Assembly (NCBI RefSeq): GCF_030695525.1
Contig: NZ_JAUYSS010000047.1
Location: 1-64,000 of the forward strand
DNA from: Daejeonella sp.
GTDB lineage: Bacteria; Bacteroidota; Bacteroidia; Sphingobacteriales; Sphingobacteriaceae
DNA: 64,000 nt
Direction: 5' to 3'
In this document: positions 1 through 6,477 of the stretch, piece after piece
Numbering within the stretch: position 1 is the first letter of the stretch
Layout of the letters: each line of letters begins with the position of its first letter
Position numbers and translations under genes: made by a program
The notes under the pieces: model-generated
Seen by the model: only the letters and a program-made list of their open reading frames with translations
What the model was told of the DNA's origin: nothing
Database searches by the model: none

Positions 1-129
1 AAGGCCATAAGCTGGACTGATTCAGTTAGAATCAATTTCTCCGACTTCGTTGCAATGGAACAGAAACAGCAAAGTGCAAAAAATAACCCAATACATTCAC
101 TGTCTAACTTGTTTTACGCTCGTAATTAG
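1..129 (+). CDS. Possible 3' end of an upstream gene (partial, uncertain)
   Basis: Frame 1 is open from the first base to a TAG at 127-129, about 42 codons, beginning KAISWTDSVRINFSDFV. I do not recognise the tail and no family motif is visible. The other plus frames close within the first few codons, which weakly favours this one. It could equally be chance open sequence. A short palindrome lies just downstream. Confidence 0.2.
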   Translation, partial: KAISWTDSVRINFSDFVAMEQKQQSAKNNPIHSLSNLFYARN

Positions 130-141
130 CCAAACTTTAGA

Positions 142-159
142 CTCCAGCTAAAGCTGGAG
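142..159. repeat. Short palindrome CTCCAGCT-AA-AGCTGGAG
   Basis: Two perfect 8-bp arms (142-149 and 152-159) with a 2-base centre. There is no T-run after it, so it is more like a REP-type palindrome than an intrinsic terminator. It lies in the otherwise featureless 130-263 stretch. Confidence 0.5.
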
Positions 160-263
160 CCTATTGTTAAAATTTATCAGTCCATTGTGCGCTGAGTTTA
201 CACGGGTTCTTTCAGATTGGATATGCCTTGCAAAATCCCTAACTTTGTAAAAACTTTAAAGCA

Positions 264-683
264 GTGAAAGTAGCCTTAAAAAGAGTAAATGACGCGGTTC
301 ATTTTGAAGCATCAGCTCCTTCCTCAACAGTAAAAGTACATATTGATGGTTCTCCGGAAATCGGTGGCCAGGCACTTGGTGTACGACCTATGGAAATGGT
401 GCTTATGGCATTAGCTTCCTGCAGTTCATTGGATCTTGTCATGATTCTTAAAAAGCAAAAGCAGGTAATCGATGATTTTTCGGTCGATGTTGAAGCAGAG
501 CGAAGGGAACAAATACCCAATATCTTTACAAAAATCCACTTATTGTTTCAGCTCAAAGGTGATATCGATCCTGCTAAAGCAGAAAGAGCCGCAGAGCTTG
601 CGGTAAAAAAATACTGTTCTGTTCATGATATGCTGGTTGCCGGAGGGGTGGAGATAACTTATTCTCTGGAGATTAGTAATTAG
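264..683 (+). CDS. OsmC family protein
   Basis: OsmC/Ohr-fold protein of 139 aa, the usual length for the short OsmC subfamily. Members are thiol peroxidases or hydroperoxide-stress proteins in the cytoplasm. The RPMEM segment (residues 41-45) and Cys53 in ALASCSS form the usual first active-site region, and Cys118 in KKYCSVHD is in the position of the second cysteine. The only reasonable start is a GTG at 264, since no ATG lies in frame upstream. Its stop falls inside the repeat array that follows. The next gene encodes a YceI-like protein, but the repeat-filled gap suggests separate transcription. The substrate (organic or fatty acid hydroperoxide) cannot be read from sequence. Confidence 0.85.
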   Translation: MKVALKRVNDAVHFEASAPSSTVKVHIDGSPEIGGQALGVRPMEMVLMALASCSSLDLVMILKKQKQVIDDFSVDVEAERREQIPNIFTKIHLLFQLKGDIDPAKAERAAELAVKKYCSVHDMLVAGGVEITYSLEISN

Positions 684-930
684 CAAATTAGCAAATGAGC
701 AAATGGATTTGTCGATGAGTTGATTTGTCGATTTGTCGATTTGTCGATTGAAATTTGAGTATGAAGTACAATTTCTCTCCATTTTCCGTTTCCTATTCCC
801 CATTCCCAAAAGCCAAATAATTAGCAAATTGATTTGTCTATGAGTCAATTTGTCTATTTGTTGATTGAAATTTGTGTTGAAGAATAAATTTCTTCTTTTC
901 TCAATTCTCCACTCTCCACTCTCCATTATC
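679..930. repeat. Two-unit diverged direct repeat with simple-sequence core
   Basis: This 684-1011 gap holds no gene. Two related units (about 679-808 and 820-930) each run ATTAGCAAAT, then repeats of TTTGTCGAT or TTTGTCTAT, then GATTGAAATTTG, then a pyrimidine-rich tail with TTCTC/CATT words. The first unit carries three tandem TTTGTCGAT copies at about 722-750. The array starts in the stop codon of the OsmC gene. A 128-codon minus frame across it is repeat-encoded and rejected. Confidence 0.7.
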
Positions 931-969
931 TTATGACGTTGAAATTACATGTTTAAACATCTAATATTT

Positions 970-977
970 TATCTTTG
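970..977 (+). promoter_or_regulatory. Bacteroidota-type -7 box for the YceI gene
   Basis: TATCTTTG matches the TAnnTTTG -7 consensus of Bacteroidota primary sigma factors. It lies 35 bases before the ATG at 1012. A convincing -33 TTG at the right distance is not visible. Confidence 0.45.
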
Positions 978-1011
978 TTGTATAACTAGAAAAAACTAAA
1001 AAATATAAAAT

Positions 1012-1551
1012 ATGGAAACAGCAGTAAAAACTAAGTGGATTATCGATCCAACGCACTCAGAAGTGCATTTCAAGGTAAAACATCTTGTAATTTCGACCGT
1101 TACAGGTACGTTTAAATCCTTTGCAGGCAATATGGAGTCAGAAAATGAAGACTTTCAGGATGCAGCTATTGAATTTACGTTGGATGTAGACAGTATTGAT
1201 ACCAATCAGGAGCAGCGTGATGGACACCTTAAATCTGCAGATTTTTTCGATGCAGAGCAATTTCCAAAAATTTCATTCAAATCAACTTCCTTTAAAAAAG
1301 TTGGTGAAGATTATGAACTATTGGGCGACCTGACTTTAAAGAATGTTAGCAAACCTGTAAAACTAAATGTAGAGTTTGGTGGCAGAGCTACTGATTTTTA
1401 TGGTAATGATAAAGCAGGATTTGAAGTTTCAGGCAAGATTAGCCGTAAAGAATTTGGATTAACCTGGGATGGTATTACAGAAGCTGGAGCGATTGTTGTA
1501 GGAGATGAGATTAAGCTGCAGATTAATGTACAATTTGCAAAGCAGGTCTAA
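1012..1551 (+). CDS. YceI family protein
   Basis: YceI-like polyisoprenoid-binding domain protein of 179 aa, a lipocalin-like beta barrel. The N-terminal WIIDPTHSEVHFKVKHL motif and the VDSIDTNQEQRDGHLKS segment are typical of the family. No signal peptide is visible, so unlike E. coli YceI it is probably cytoplasmic, as in many Bacteroidota homologues. It is monocistronic, with a -7 box upstream and a strong hairpin terminator downstream. The ligand is not known; isoprenoid binding is inferred from the family. The upstream OsmC neighbour makes a role in stress or redox lipid handling possible but unproven. Confidence 0.9.
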   Translation: METAVKTKWIIDPTHSEVHFKVKHLVISTVTGTFKSFAGNMESENEDFQDAAIEFTLDVDSIDTNQEQRDGHLKSADFFDAEQFPKISFKSTSFKKVGEDYELLGDLTLKNVSKPVKLNVEFGGRATDFYGNDKAGFEVSGKISRKEFGLTWDGITEAGAIVVGDEIKLQINVQFAKQV

Positions 1552-1570
1552 CCAAATATATATCTGTTAA

Positions 1571-1603
1571 AGGCTGTCCCCGCTCGGAGGACGGCCTTTT
1601 TTA
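1571..1603. terminator. Intrinsic terminator shared by converging yceI-like and ribF operon genes
   Basis: The arms GGCTGTCC and GGACGGCC pair with one G-U, loop CCGCTCGGA or similar, and are followed by TTTTTT on the plus strand. It lies between the YceI stop (1551) and the minus-strand DUF2157 stop (1601-1603), so it could serve both directions. Confidence 0.8.
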
Positions 1604-2647
1604 TTTCTTTAAAAACTCCAGATTCCAGATTTTTTCTGCTTTTCGTCCGATAAGCCAGAAGGACAGTGCCATGATTCCAAAGAATATGGTTTTATCTGTA
1701 ATATCCCATAGATATTCAAAGTAGCGGCTATAAAGGTTGATTAGCAGGAAGCTGATTCCGAATTCGCGGGCAATATGATCTCTGAAGCGAATGCCGTAAA
1801 TAGTAAAGCCAATGGAAAACAACAGTGAAATCATACCCCAGTAAAAAAGCTCGATCTGTTTTATCTGCAGCCAGTCCTCCAGACTTCCGAAGTTTCCAAA
1901 TATAGATAGAAGCCATAAGGAGATAAATAGGTAAAGGAGTCCGATGATATAGGTTAGCTCCCTGAATATATTCAGCTTGCTAAAGCGAAGCATCAGGAAA
2001 CTGAACAGCACGAGTGAAATTCCAAACAATACAAAGCGCAGAGGATAGTTCATCCCAAGAAAATAAAAACTCCAATCGGTTTGATATCCCGTTTCAGTAC
2101 CAAACCAGCTCCCCAATGACACCAGTGCAAATGCCCATATCAGGTGGGAACTGAATTTCCAGGCCAGTGCGGCATAAACAAGTACAGATAAAAGAAATAA
2201 AATTGAAAAGTGCCCTTTCCCGTTATCAAAGGTTTTTCCAAGGAATGCAATTGAACTTGCTGTTAATAGTATACCAAAAAAGATGATGGATTCATTACTG
2301 AAAACCCGCTCAGGATATTTTTTCTTTCGTTTATTGCCTTCAAGAAAGAGTAAGGAAGCCAGGATAGCAGAGATGATGCTGATTAGTATGTCAGGAGTAT
2401 CGTAAAGTTTTTCGAGCCATTTGAGCACCGCATCATCAATAATTAATGAAGCTATTGCAATCATTCCGCAGGCCAAAGCAACCCAAAAGGAATACTGGGC
2501 AAGTCGTCGCCAGTCGAATCCTTTGACTTCATAGGAAGACTGTAATTTTTCGGAGGTTAGCTTGTCAATTAAGCCATTGTCTTCCCAGTTACGTATGGTC
2601 TTTCCAAGAAATTCGGCTTCCTGTTTATCAATATTTAGTTTTGCCAA
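1601..2647 (-). CDS. DUF2157 domain-containing membrane protein
   Basis: 348 aa. The N-terminal 60 residues are soluble and charged and resemble the DUF2157 start (EAEFLGKTIRNWEDNGLID). They are followed by about 8-10 hydrophobic segments beginning near residue 50. It is an inner-membrane protein of unknown function, the last gene of the six-gene minus-strand run from ftsX, 27 bases after ribF, and ends at the terminator at 1571-1603. The family assignment rests on the N-terminal pattern and the many short TM segments. No catalytic motif is visible. Confidence 0.75.
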   Translation of the reverse strand: MAKLNIDKQEAEFLGKTIRNWEDNGLIDKLTSEKLQSSYEVKGFDWRRLAQYSFWVALACGMIAIASLIIDDAVLKWLEKLYDTPDILISIISAILASLLFLEGNKRKKKYPERVFSNESIIFFGILLTASSIAFLGKTFDNGKGHFSILFLLSVLVYAALAWKFSSHLIWAFALVSLGSWFGTETGYQTDWSFYFLGMNYPLRFVLFGISLVLFSFLMLRFSKLNIFRELTYIIGLLYLFISLWLLSIFGNFGSLEDWLQIKQIELFYWGMISLLFSIGFTIYGIRFRDHIAREFGISFLLINLYSRYFEYLWDITDKTIFFGIMALSFWLIGRKAEKIWNLEFLKK

Positions 2648-2674
2648 AACGTTTTTTTTGACAAGTTAGAACTA

Positions 2675-3625
2675 TTATTCTGCTCGCAAGAGGATTTTTC
2701 GGGCTGCTTTTTCGTCCCGGGTTAATTGTTTTTTGAGATCTGCGAGTGAATTGAATTTTTTATCCCCACGCAAGTGCTCCAAAAAATTTACACGAATAAT
2801 CTGTCCGTAGATATCCTCATCGAAATCAAAAATATTTACTTCAATATTACGGCTCATTCCATTGATGGTGGGCCGGTGACCGATATAGGCCATGCCCTTC
2901 GCTGTTTTGCGACTAGATTCTTCAGTATTGAACTCAATACTTACTGCGTAAATACCATCCGAAGGGATAAGTTTATAGTTTTCTTCAATAAATAAGTTTG
3001 CAGTCGGAAATCCAAGAACGCGACCCAGTTGGTCGCCCTTGATTACTTTTCCGTTCAATTGAAATGCGTATCCAAGAAAATCCTTTGCAGTTTTAGCATC
3101 TCCGCTTAATATGGCATTTCTGATTTTAGTTGAGCTTACTGCAACATCATTTATATCTTGTTCAGGGATTTCTTCAACATCAAAGCCAAAATCCGAAGAA
3201 AAGGATTGAAGTTCTTTCATTCCTCCTTTACGATCCTTCCCAAAACGATGGTCATATCCGATAATAATATGACGTGTACCTATCTTTTTAACCAGTATTT
3301 CCTGGATATATTCCTGGGGTGTCAGGTTTGAAAAATCCCGCGTGAAGGGCGTAATGATCAGGTGATCTATACCAAGTGCTGCAAGCTTTTCAGCTTTTTC
3401 ATCCATTGTACTGATCAGCTTAATATTCAGATCTTCGGGATGAAGGATCATCCGCGGATGCGGAAAAAAGGTTAGAATGACTGTTTCTCCTCCATTCTTC
3501 TTTGCGACTTCCTGTAAACGGCTGATGATCTTCTGATGCCCGATATGCACTCCATCAAAAGTGCCAATAGTAACTACGGCATTATGGATTTTTTTGAATT
3601 CGTCAATGTGATTGTAAATCTTCAT
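2675..3625 (-). CDS. ribF: Bifunctional riboflavin kinase/FAD synthetase
   Basis: 316 aa. It phosphorylates riboflavin to FMN and adenylylates FMN to FAD. The N-terminal nucleotidyltransferase domain (about 1-185) has the HIGH-like GTFDGVHIGH at residues 21-30 and GYDHRFGKDRKG. The C-terminal riboflavin kinase domain (about 186-310) has GRVLGFPTANL and the NIEVNIFDFDEDIYG segment. The length is normal for prokaryotic RibF. It sits 34 bases after truB and 27 before the DUF2157 gene in the same operon. truB-ribF adjacency is common across bacteria. Confidence 0.96.
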   Translation of the reverse strand: MKIYNHIDEFKKIHNAVVTIGTFDGVHIGHQKIISRLQEVAKKNGGETVILTFFPHPRMILHPEDLNIKLISTMDEKAEKLAALGIDHLIITPFTRDFSNLTPQEYIQEILVKKIGTRHIIIGYDHRFGKDRKGGMKELQSFSSDFGFDVEEIPEQDINDVAVSSTKIRNAILSGDAKTAKDFLGYAFQLNGKVIKGDQLGRVLGFPTANLFIEENYKLIPSDGIYAVSIEFNTEESSRKTAKGMAYIGHRPTINGMSRNIEVNIFDFDEDIYGQIIRVNFLEHLRGDKKFNSLADLKKQLTRDEKAARKILLRAE

Positions 3626-3659
3626 CTTCTGGGAGAGAGCGCAAAACTAAGAATAATTA

Positions 3660-4385
3660 TTATTTTAACTTAGCCTCTTCTTTCAGCTGCCTGATATGGT
3701 TCACCAGCTCCATTACTTCAAATGCATTTTCGACATCATAATCTCCGCTTTTGGTGCGGCGAAGTGATTTTAAGTGTGCAGCATTATTTAGGGATCTCCC
3801 AAAATCATGCACCAGCGACCGGATATAAGTACCTTTACTGCAAATAACCCTGAAATCTATCTCAGGCAGTTCAATACGGGTAATTTCAAATTGGCTGATA
3901 CTGACTTTTCGTGTTTTTAGTTCTACACTTTCTCCTCTACGGGCTTTCATGTAAAGTCGTTCACCGTCTACTTTGACGGCTGAATGTGCCGGAGGGAATT
4001 GATCCAGTTCACCGGTAAATTGATGTGTATTTGCCCTTAAACTCCCTTCGTCAAGCTGGCTGATATCGAAGGTTTCGTCGATTTCGGTTTCAAGGTCGTA
4101 GGAAGGAGTATTTGCACCAAGTATCATTGTTCCGGTATATTCCTTTTGCTGAGCTTGAAACTGATCAATCTTCTTAGTCATCTTCCCTGTACAGATGATC
4201 AGTAATCCGGTTGCAAGAGGATCAAGTGTGCCCGCATGGCCTACTTTTAATTTTAAAGGTTTAAATGAATTGCGAATCTTACCTACAACATCAAAGCTGG
4301 TCCATTTATAGGGTTTGTTGATGAGCAGTAATTCACCTTCAGCAAAATTAAATTCCGGGAATATTTTTTCTGTTTTTTCGCTCAT
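3660..4385 (-). CDS. truB: tRNA pseudouridine(55) synthase TruB
   Basis: 241 aa. It makes the universal pseudouridine-55 in the T-loop of tRNA. The catalytic Asp55 lies in GHAGTLDPLATGLL, with the upstream LLINKPYKWTSFDVV motif, the KEYTG segment and the C-terminal CSKGTYIRSLVHDFG motif. It overlaps uppP by one base (TGATG), so the two are translationally linked. It lies in the ftsX-DUF3098-uppP-truB-ribF operon. Confidence 0.96.
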   Translation of the reverse strand: MSEKTEKIFPEFNFAEGELLLINKPYKWTSFDVVGKIRNSFKPLKLKVGHAGTLDPLATGLLIICTGKMTKKIDQFQAQQKEYTGTMILGANTPSYDLETEIDETFDISQLDEGSLRANTHQFTGELDQFPPAHSAVKVDGERLYMKARRGESVELKTRKVSISQFEITRIELPEIDFRVICSKGTYIRSLVHDFGRSLNNAAHLKSLRRTKSGDYDVENAFEVMELVNHIRQLKEEAKLK

Positions 4386-5179
4386 CAGATCACTTGAAGA
4401 TCATAACCTGCAAGAAGAAGGATCAAAATAATGCCTCCCACAATGATGCGGTACCAGCCGAAAATCCTGAATCCCCTGGTTTGAAGGAAAGTAATGAAAT
4501 ATCTGATCGCCAGCATGGCTACTATAAAAGCTACGATATTGCCGATAAGTAATAAGTTTACCTGTTCCTGGCTGATTACAAATCCATCCTGATAGAAATC
4601 GAACAGCTTCTTGGCAGTTGCACCAAACATGGTTGGTACTGCCAGAAAGAATGAAAATTCGGCAGCGGTCTTCCGTGATAATTTCTGGGACATTCCTCCT
4701 ACAATTGTTGATGCAGATCTTGAAACCCCTGGAATCATGGAGATACATTGAAACAATCCAATTTTAAATGCTGTGCTATAACTTATATCATCCGTATTAT
4801 CGATTGTGCCATTTTTAAACCACTTATCAACGAAAAGTAGAATAATACCGCCAATAAGCAGGGCGATAGCGACTGCAAGGGGACTCTCAAGCAGTTGATC
4901 GATTTTATCACTCAGTAATAATCCGAAAAATACTGCAGGAAGAAATGCGACAAGTAGCTTGAAATAGAATCCGATGCTTTGGAAGAACCGTTTGAAGTAA
5001 AGTACTATAACTGAAAGTATGGCACCAAGCTGAATAGCAACGGTAAATAACTTGACAAAGTTGTTGGACTGAATACCCATCAGCGAAGAGCCAAGTATCA
5101 TATGGCCTGTGGAAGAAACCGGTAAAAATTCAGTCAGGCCTTCAATAATAGCCAGAAGAATGGCCTGATATAGAGTCAT
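4385..5179 (-). CDS. uppP: Undecaprenyl-diphosphatase UppP (BacA family)
   Basis: 264 aa polytopic inner-membrane enzyme that recycles the lipid carrier for peptidoglycan and other envelope glycans by dephosphorylating undecaprenyl diphosphate. It has the first signature [15 protein letters not shown] at residues 13-27 and the second [11 protein letters not shown], which together form the active site, plus about seven to eight hydrophobic helices. It overlaps both neighbours by one base. Bacitracin resistance is a known consequence of high UppP in other bacteria. Confidence 0.96.
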   Translation of the reverse strand: MTLYQAILLAIIEGLTEFLPVSSTGHMILGSSLMGIQSNNFVKLFTVAIQLGAILSVIVLYFKRFFQSIGFYFKLLVAFLPAVFFGLLLSDKIDQLLESPLAVAIALLIGGIILLFVDKWFKNGTIDNTDDISYSTAFKIGLFQCISMIPGVSRSASTIVGGMSQKLSRKTAAEFSFFLAVPTMFGATAKKLFDFYQDGFVISQEQVNLLLIGNIVAFIVAMLAIRYFITFLQTRGFRIFGWYRIIVGGIILILLLAGYDLQVI

Positions 5180-5400
5180 TATTTTTTAAGGATTGCAATA
5201 AAACCGATGGCAAAGCCAGCCAGTACAACGATTGGGGCCAGGACGATTTTCCTGAATTCATAAATATCAGTTTCCCCGATCATGAGTAAAAAGCCAAATA
5301 CGACTATAATGATACTGAGTAACATCAATCTATAATTGTTCTTACCGAACACGAAACCCTCTTGTGGGCTTTCCTTGAGCGGGGTGTTTTTCTGTGCCAT
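5179..5400 (-). CDS. DUF3098 small membrane protein
   Basis: 73 aa with two hydrophobic segments (about residues 26-43 and 51-68) and a charged N-terminus ([13 protein letters not shown]). It matches the DUF3098 family by size, topology and its invariable position between ftsX and uppP in Bacteroidota. One-base overlaps with both neighbours (TAATG) indicate translational coupling. The function is unknown. A link to FtsX or the divisome is inference from synteny. Confidence 0.85.
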   Translation of the reverse strand: MAQKNTPLKESPQEGFVFGKNNYRLMLLSIIIVVFGFLLMIGETDIYEFRKIVLAPIVVLAGFAIGFIAILKK

Positions 5401-6278
5401 TATTTGTATAGTTCATAAATTTTTAAACGAAGAAACTTGCTCACTGCAAAGTAGGTGCTTAGTCCGGAGATCAGTATACCAATCCCGATTACGGCCAGGA
5501 ATACAATTCCGAATTCAAACCAGTTGCGCAGAATAATCATTTCCGGAACCTGTTGCTGCGCTAAATACAGCGTAAGCAATAATAGAATTACTGCAATAAG
5601 TCCTGCAAATAGCCCGTGAAGAATTCCATAGGTAAGGAAAGGCTTGCGGATAAAGTTTTGTGTTGCTCCAACCAGTTGCATGCTTTTAATCAGGAACCGC
5701 TGCGAATAGATTGCAAGCCGGATGGTATTATTAATCAGTGCTACTGCTATTATCAGCAGGATTGTTGCGAAGGCGAGAATAACCAGGCCAATTCCCCTGA
5801 TATTCTGATTGACCATATCTACGAGAGACTTTTGATAAATGACTTCTTTTACCAGTGGGTTTTTACTCAATTGGGCTGAAAATGCTTCAATGCTCTCATT
5901 ATTGGCATAATCAGCTTTCATATAGATATCTATTGACGATAATAGCGGGTTGTAGCCAAGGAAGTCAACAAAATCTTCACCGAGGTCTTTGGTTAAATTT
6001 CGGGCAGCAAGTTCCTTGCTTACATACTGTGTTTTTAAGACATAGGGATTTGCGTCCAATTGTTTCTGTAATGCTGTAATATCTACTTCTTTGGCACCGT
6101 CGTTAACAATAATATTGAGTACAATATTCTCTTTCACATATTTGGAAAGGTTTTTCGCATGTACTAGAATCAGGCCAAGCAGCCCTGTCATTAACAGAAC
6201 TAAAGCAATACTGATCACAGTAGAAACATAAATGGTTTTAGTTTTTCCGGATGATGTACTTTTTTCAAATTCTTCCAT
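5400..6278 (-). CDS. ftsX: Cell division protein FtsX (permease-like)
   Basis: 292 aa. FtsX works with the ATPase FtsE at the division septum to activate peptidoglycan hydrolases. It has a cytoplasmic N-terminus of about 20 residues, TM1 (about 19-41), a periplasmic domain (about 42-165) and three C-terminal TM segments (about 165-285), the FtsX fold. The motif NTIRLAIYSQRFLIKSMQLVGAT after TM2 is the conserved FtsX intracellular loop. It is the first gene of the minus-strand operon. ftsE is not in the window. Confidence 0.93.
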   Translation of the reverse strand: MEEFEKSTSSGKTKTIYVSTVISIALVLLMTGLLGLILVHAKNLSKYVKENIVLNIIVNDGAKEVDITALQKQLDANPYVLKTQYVSKELAARNLTKDLGEDFVDFLGYNPLLSSIDIYMKADYANNESIEAFSAQLSKNPLVKEVIYQKSLVDMVNQNIRGIGLVILAFATILLIIAVALINNTIRLAIYSQRFLIKSMQLVGATQNFIRKPFLTYGILHGLFAGLIAVILLLLTLYLAQQQVPEMIILRNWFEFGIVFLAVIGIGILISGLSTYFAVSKFLRLKIYELYK

Positions 6279-6451
6279 GAGCGAAATGATATGTTGCGAA
6301 AATAAAGAATTCAGATCATAAACCTACATAATAAGCGCTGAAATGCCTGGATTTGAAGTTAAACTTTGTTAAAATTTTATCTACAGGCATTTATGTAAGT
6401 TAATTGAGGTTTTTAAAGGGAGCTCCTGGTTCAAAAAATCGTAGATTTTAG

Positions 6452-6459
6452 TATTTTCG
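6452..6459 (+). promoter_or_regulatory. Putative -7 box for leuS
   Basis: TATTTTCG followed by C, 18 bases before the leuS ATG, fits the TAnnTTTG-like -7 element seen at other genes here. No clear -33 TTG is visible. The 6279-6477 gap also has to hold the divergent ftsX operon promoter, which I could not place. Confidence 0.4.
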
Positions 6460-6477
6460 CAACTTATCAATTTTACA

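Noticed and set aside
540-926. A 128-codon minus-strand reading frame across the repeat array
   Set aside because: It is composed of repeat words (KSTNQLIDK-like), overlaps the OsmC gene end, and shows no domain.
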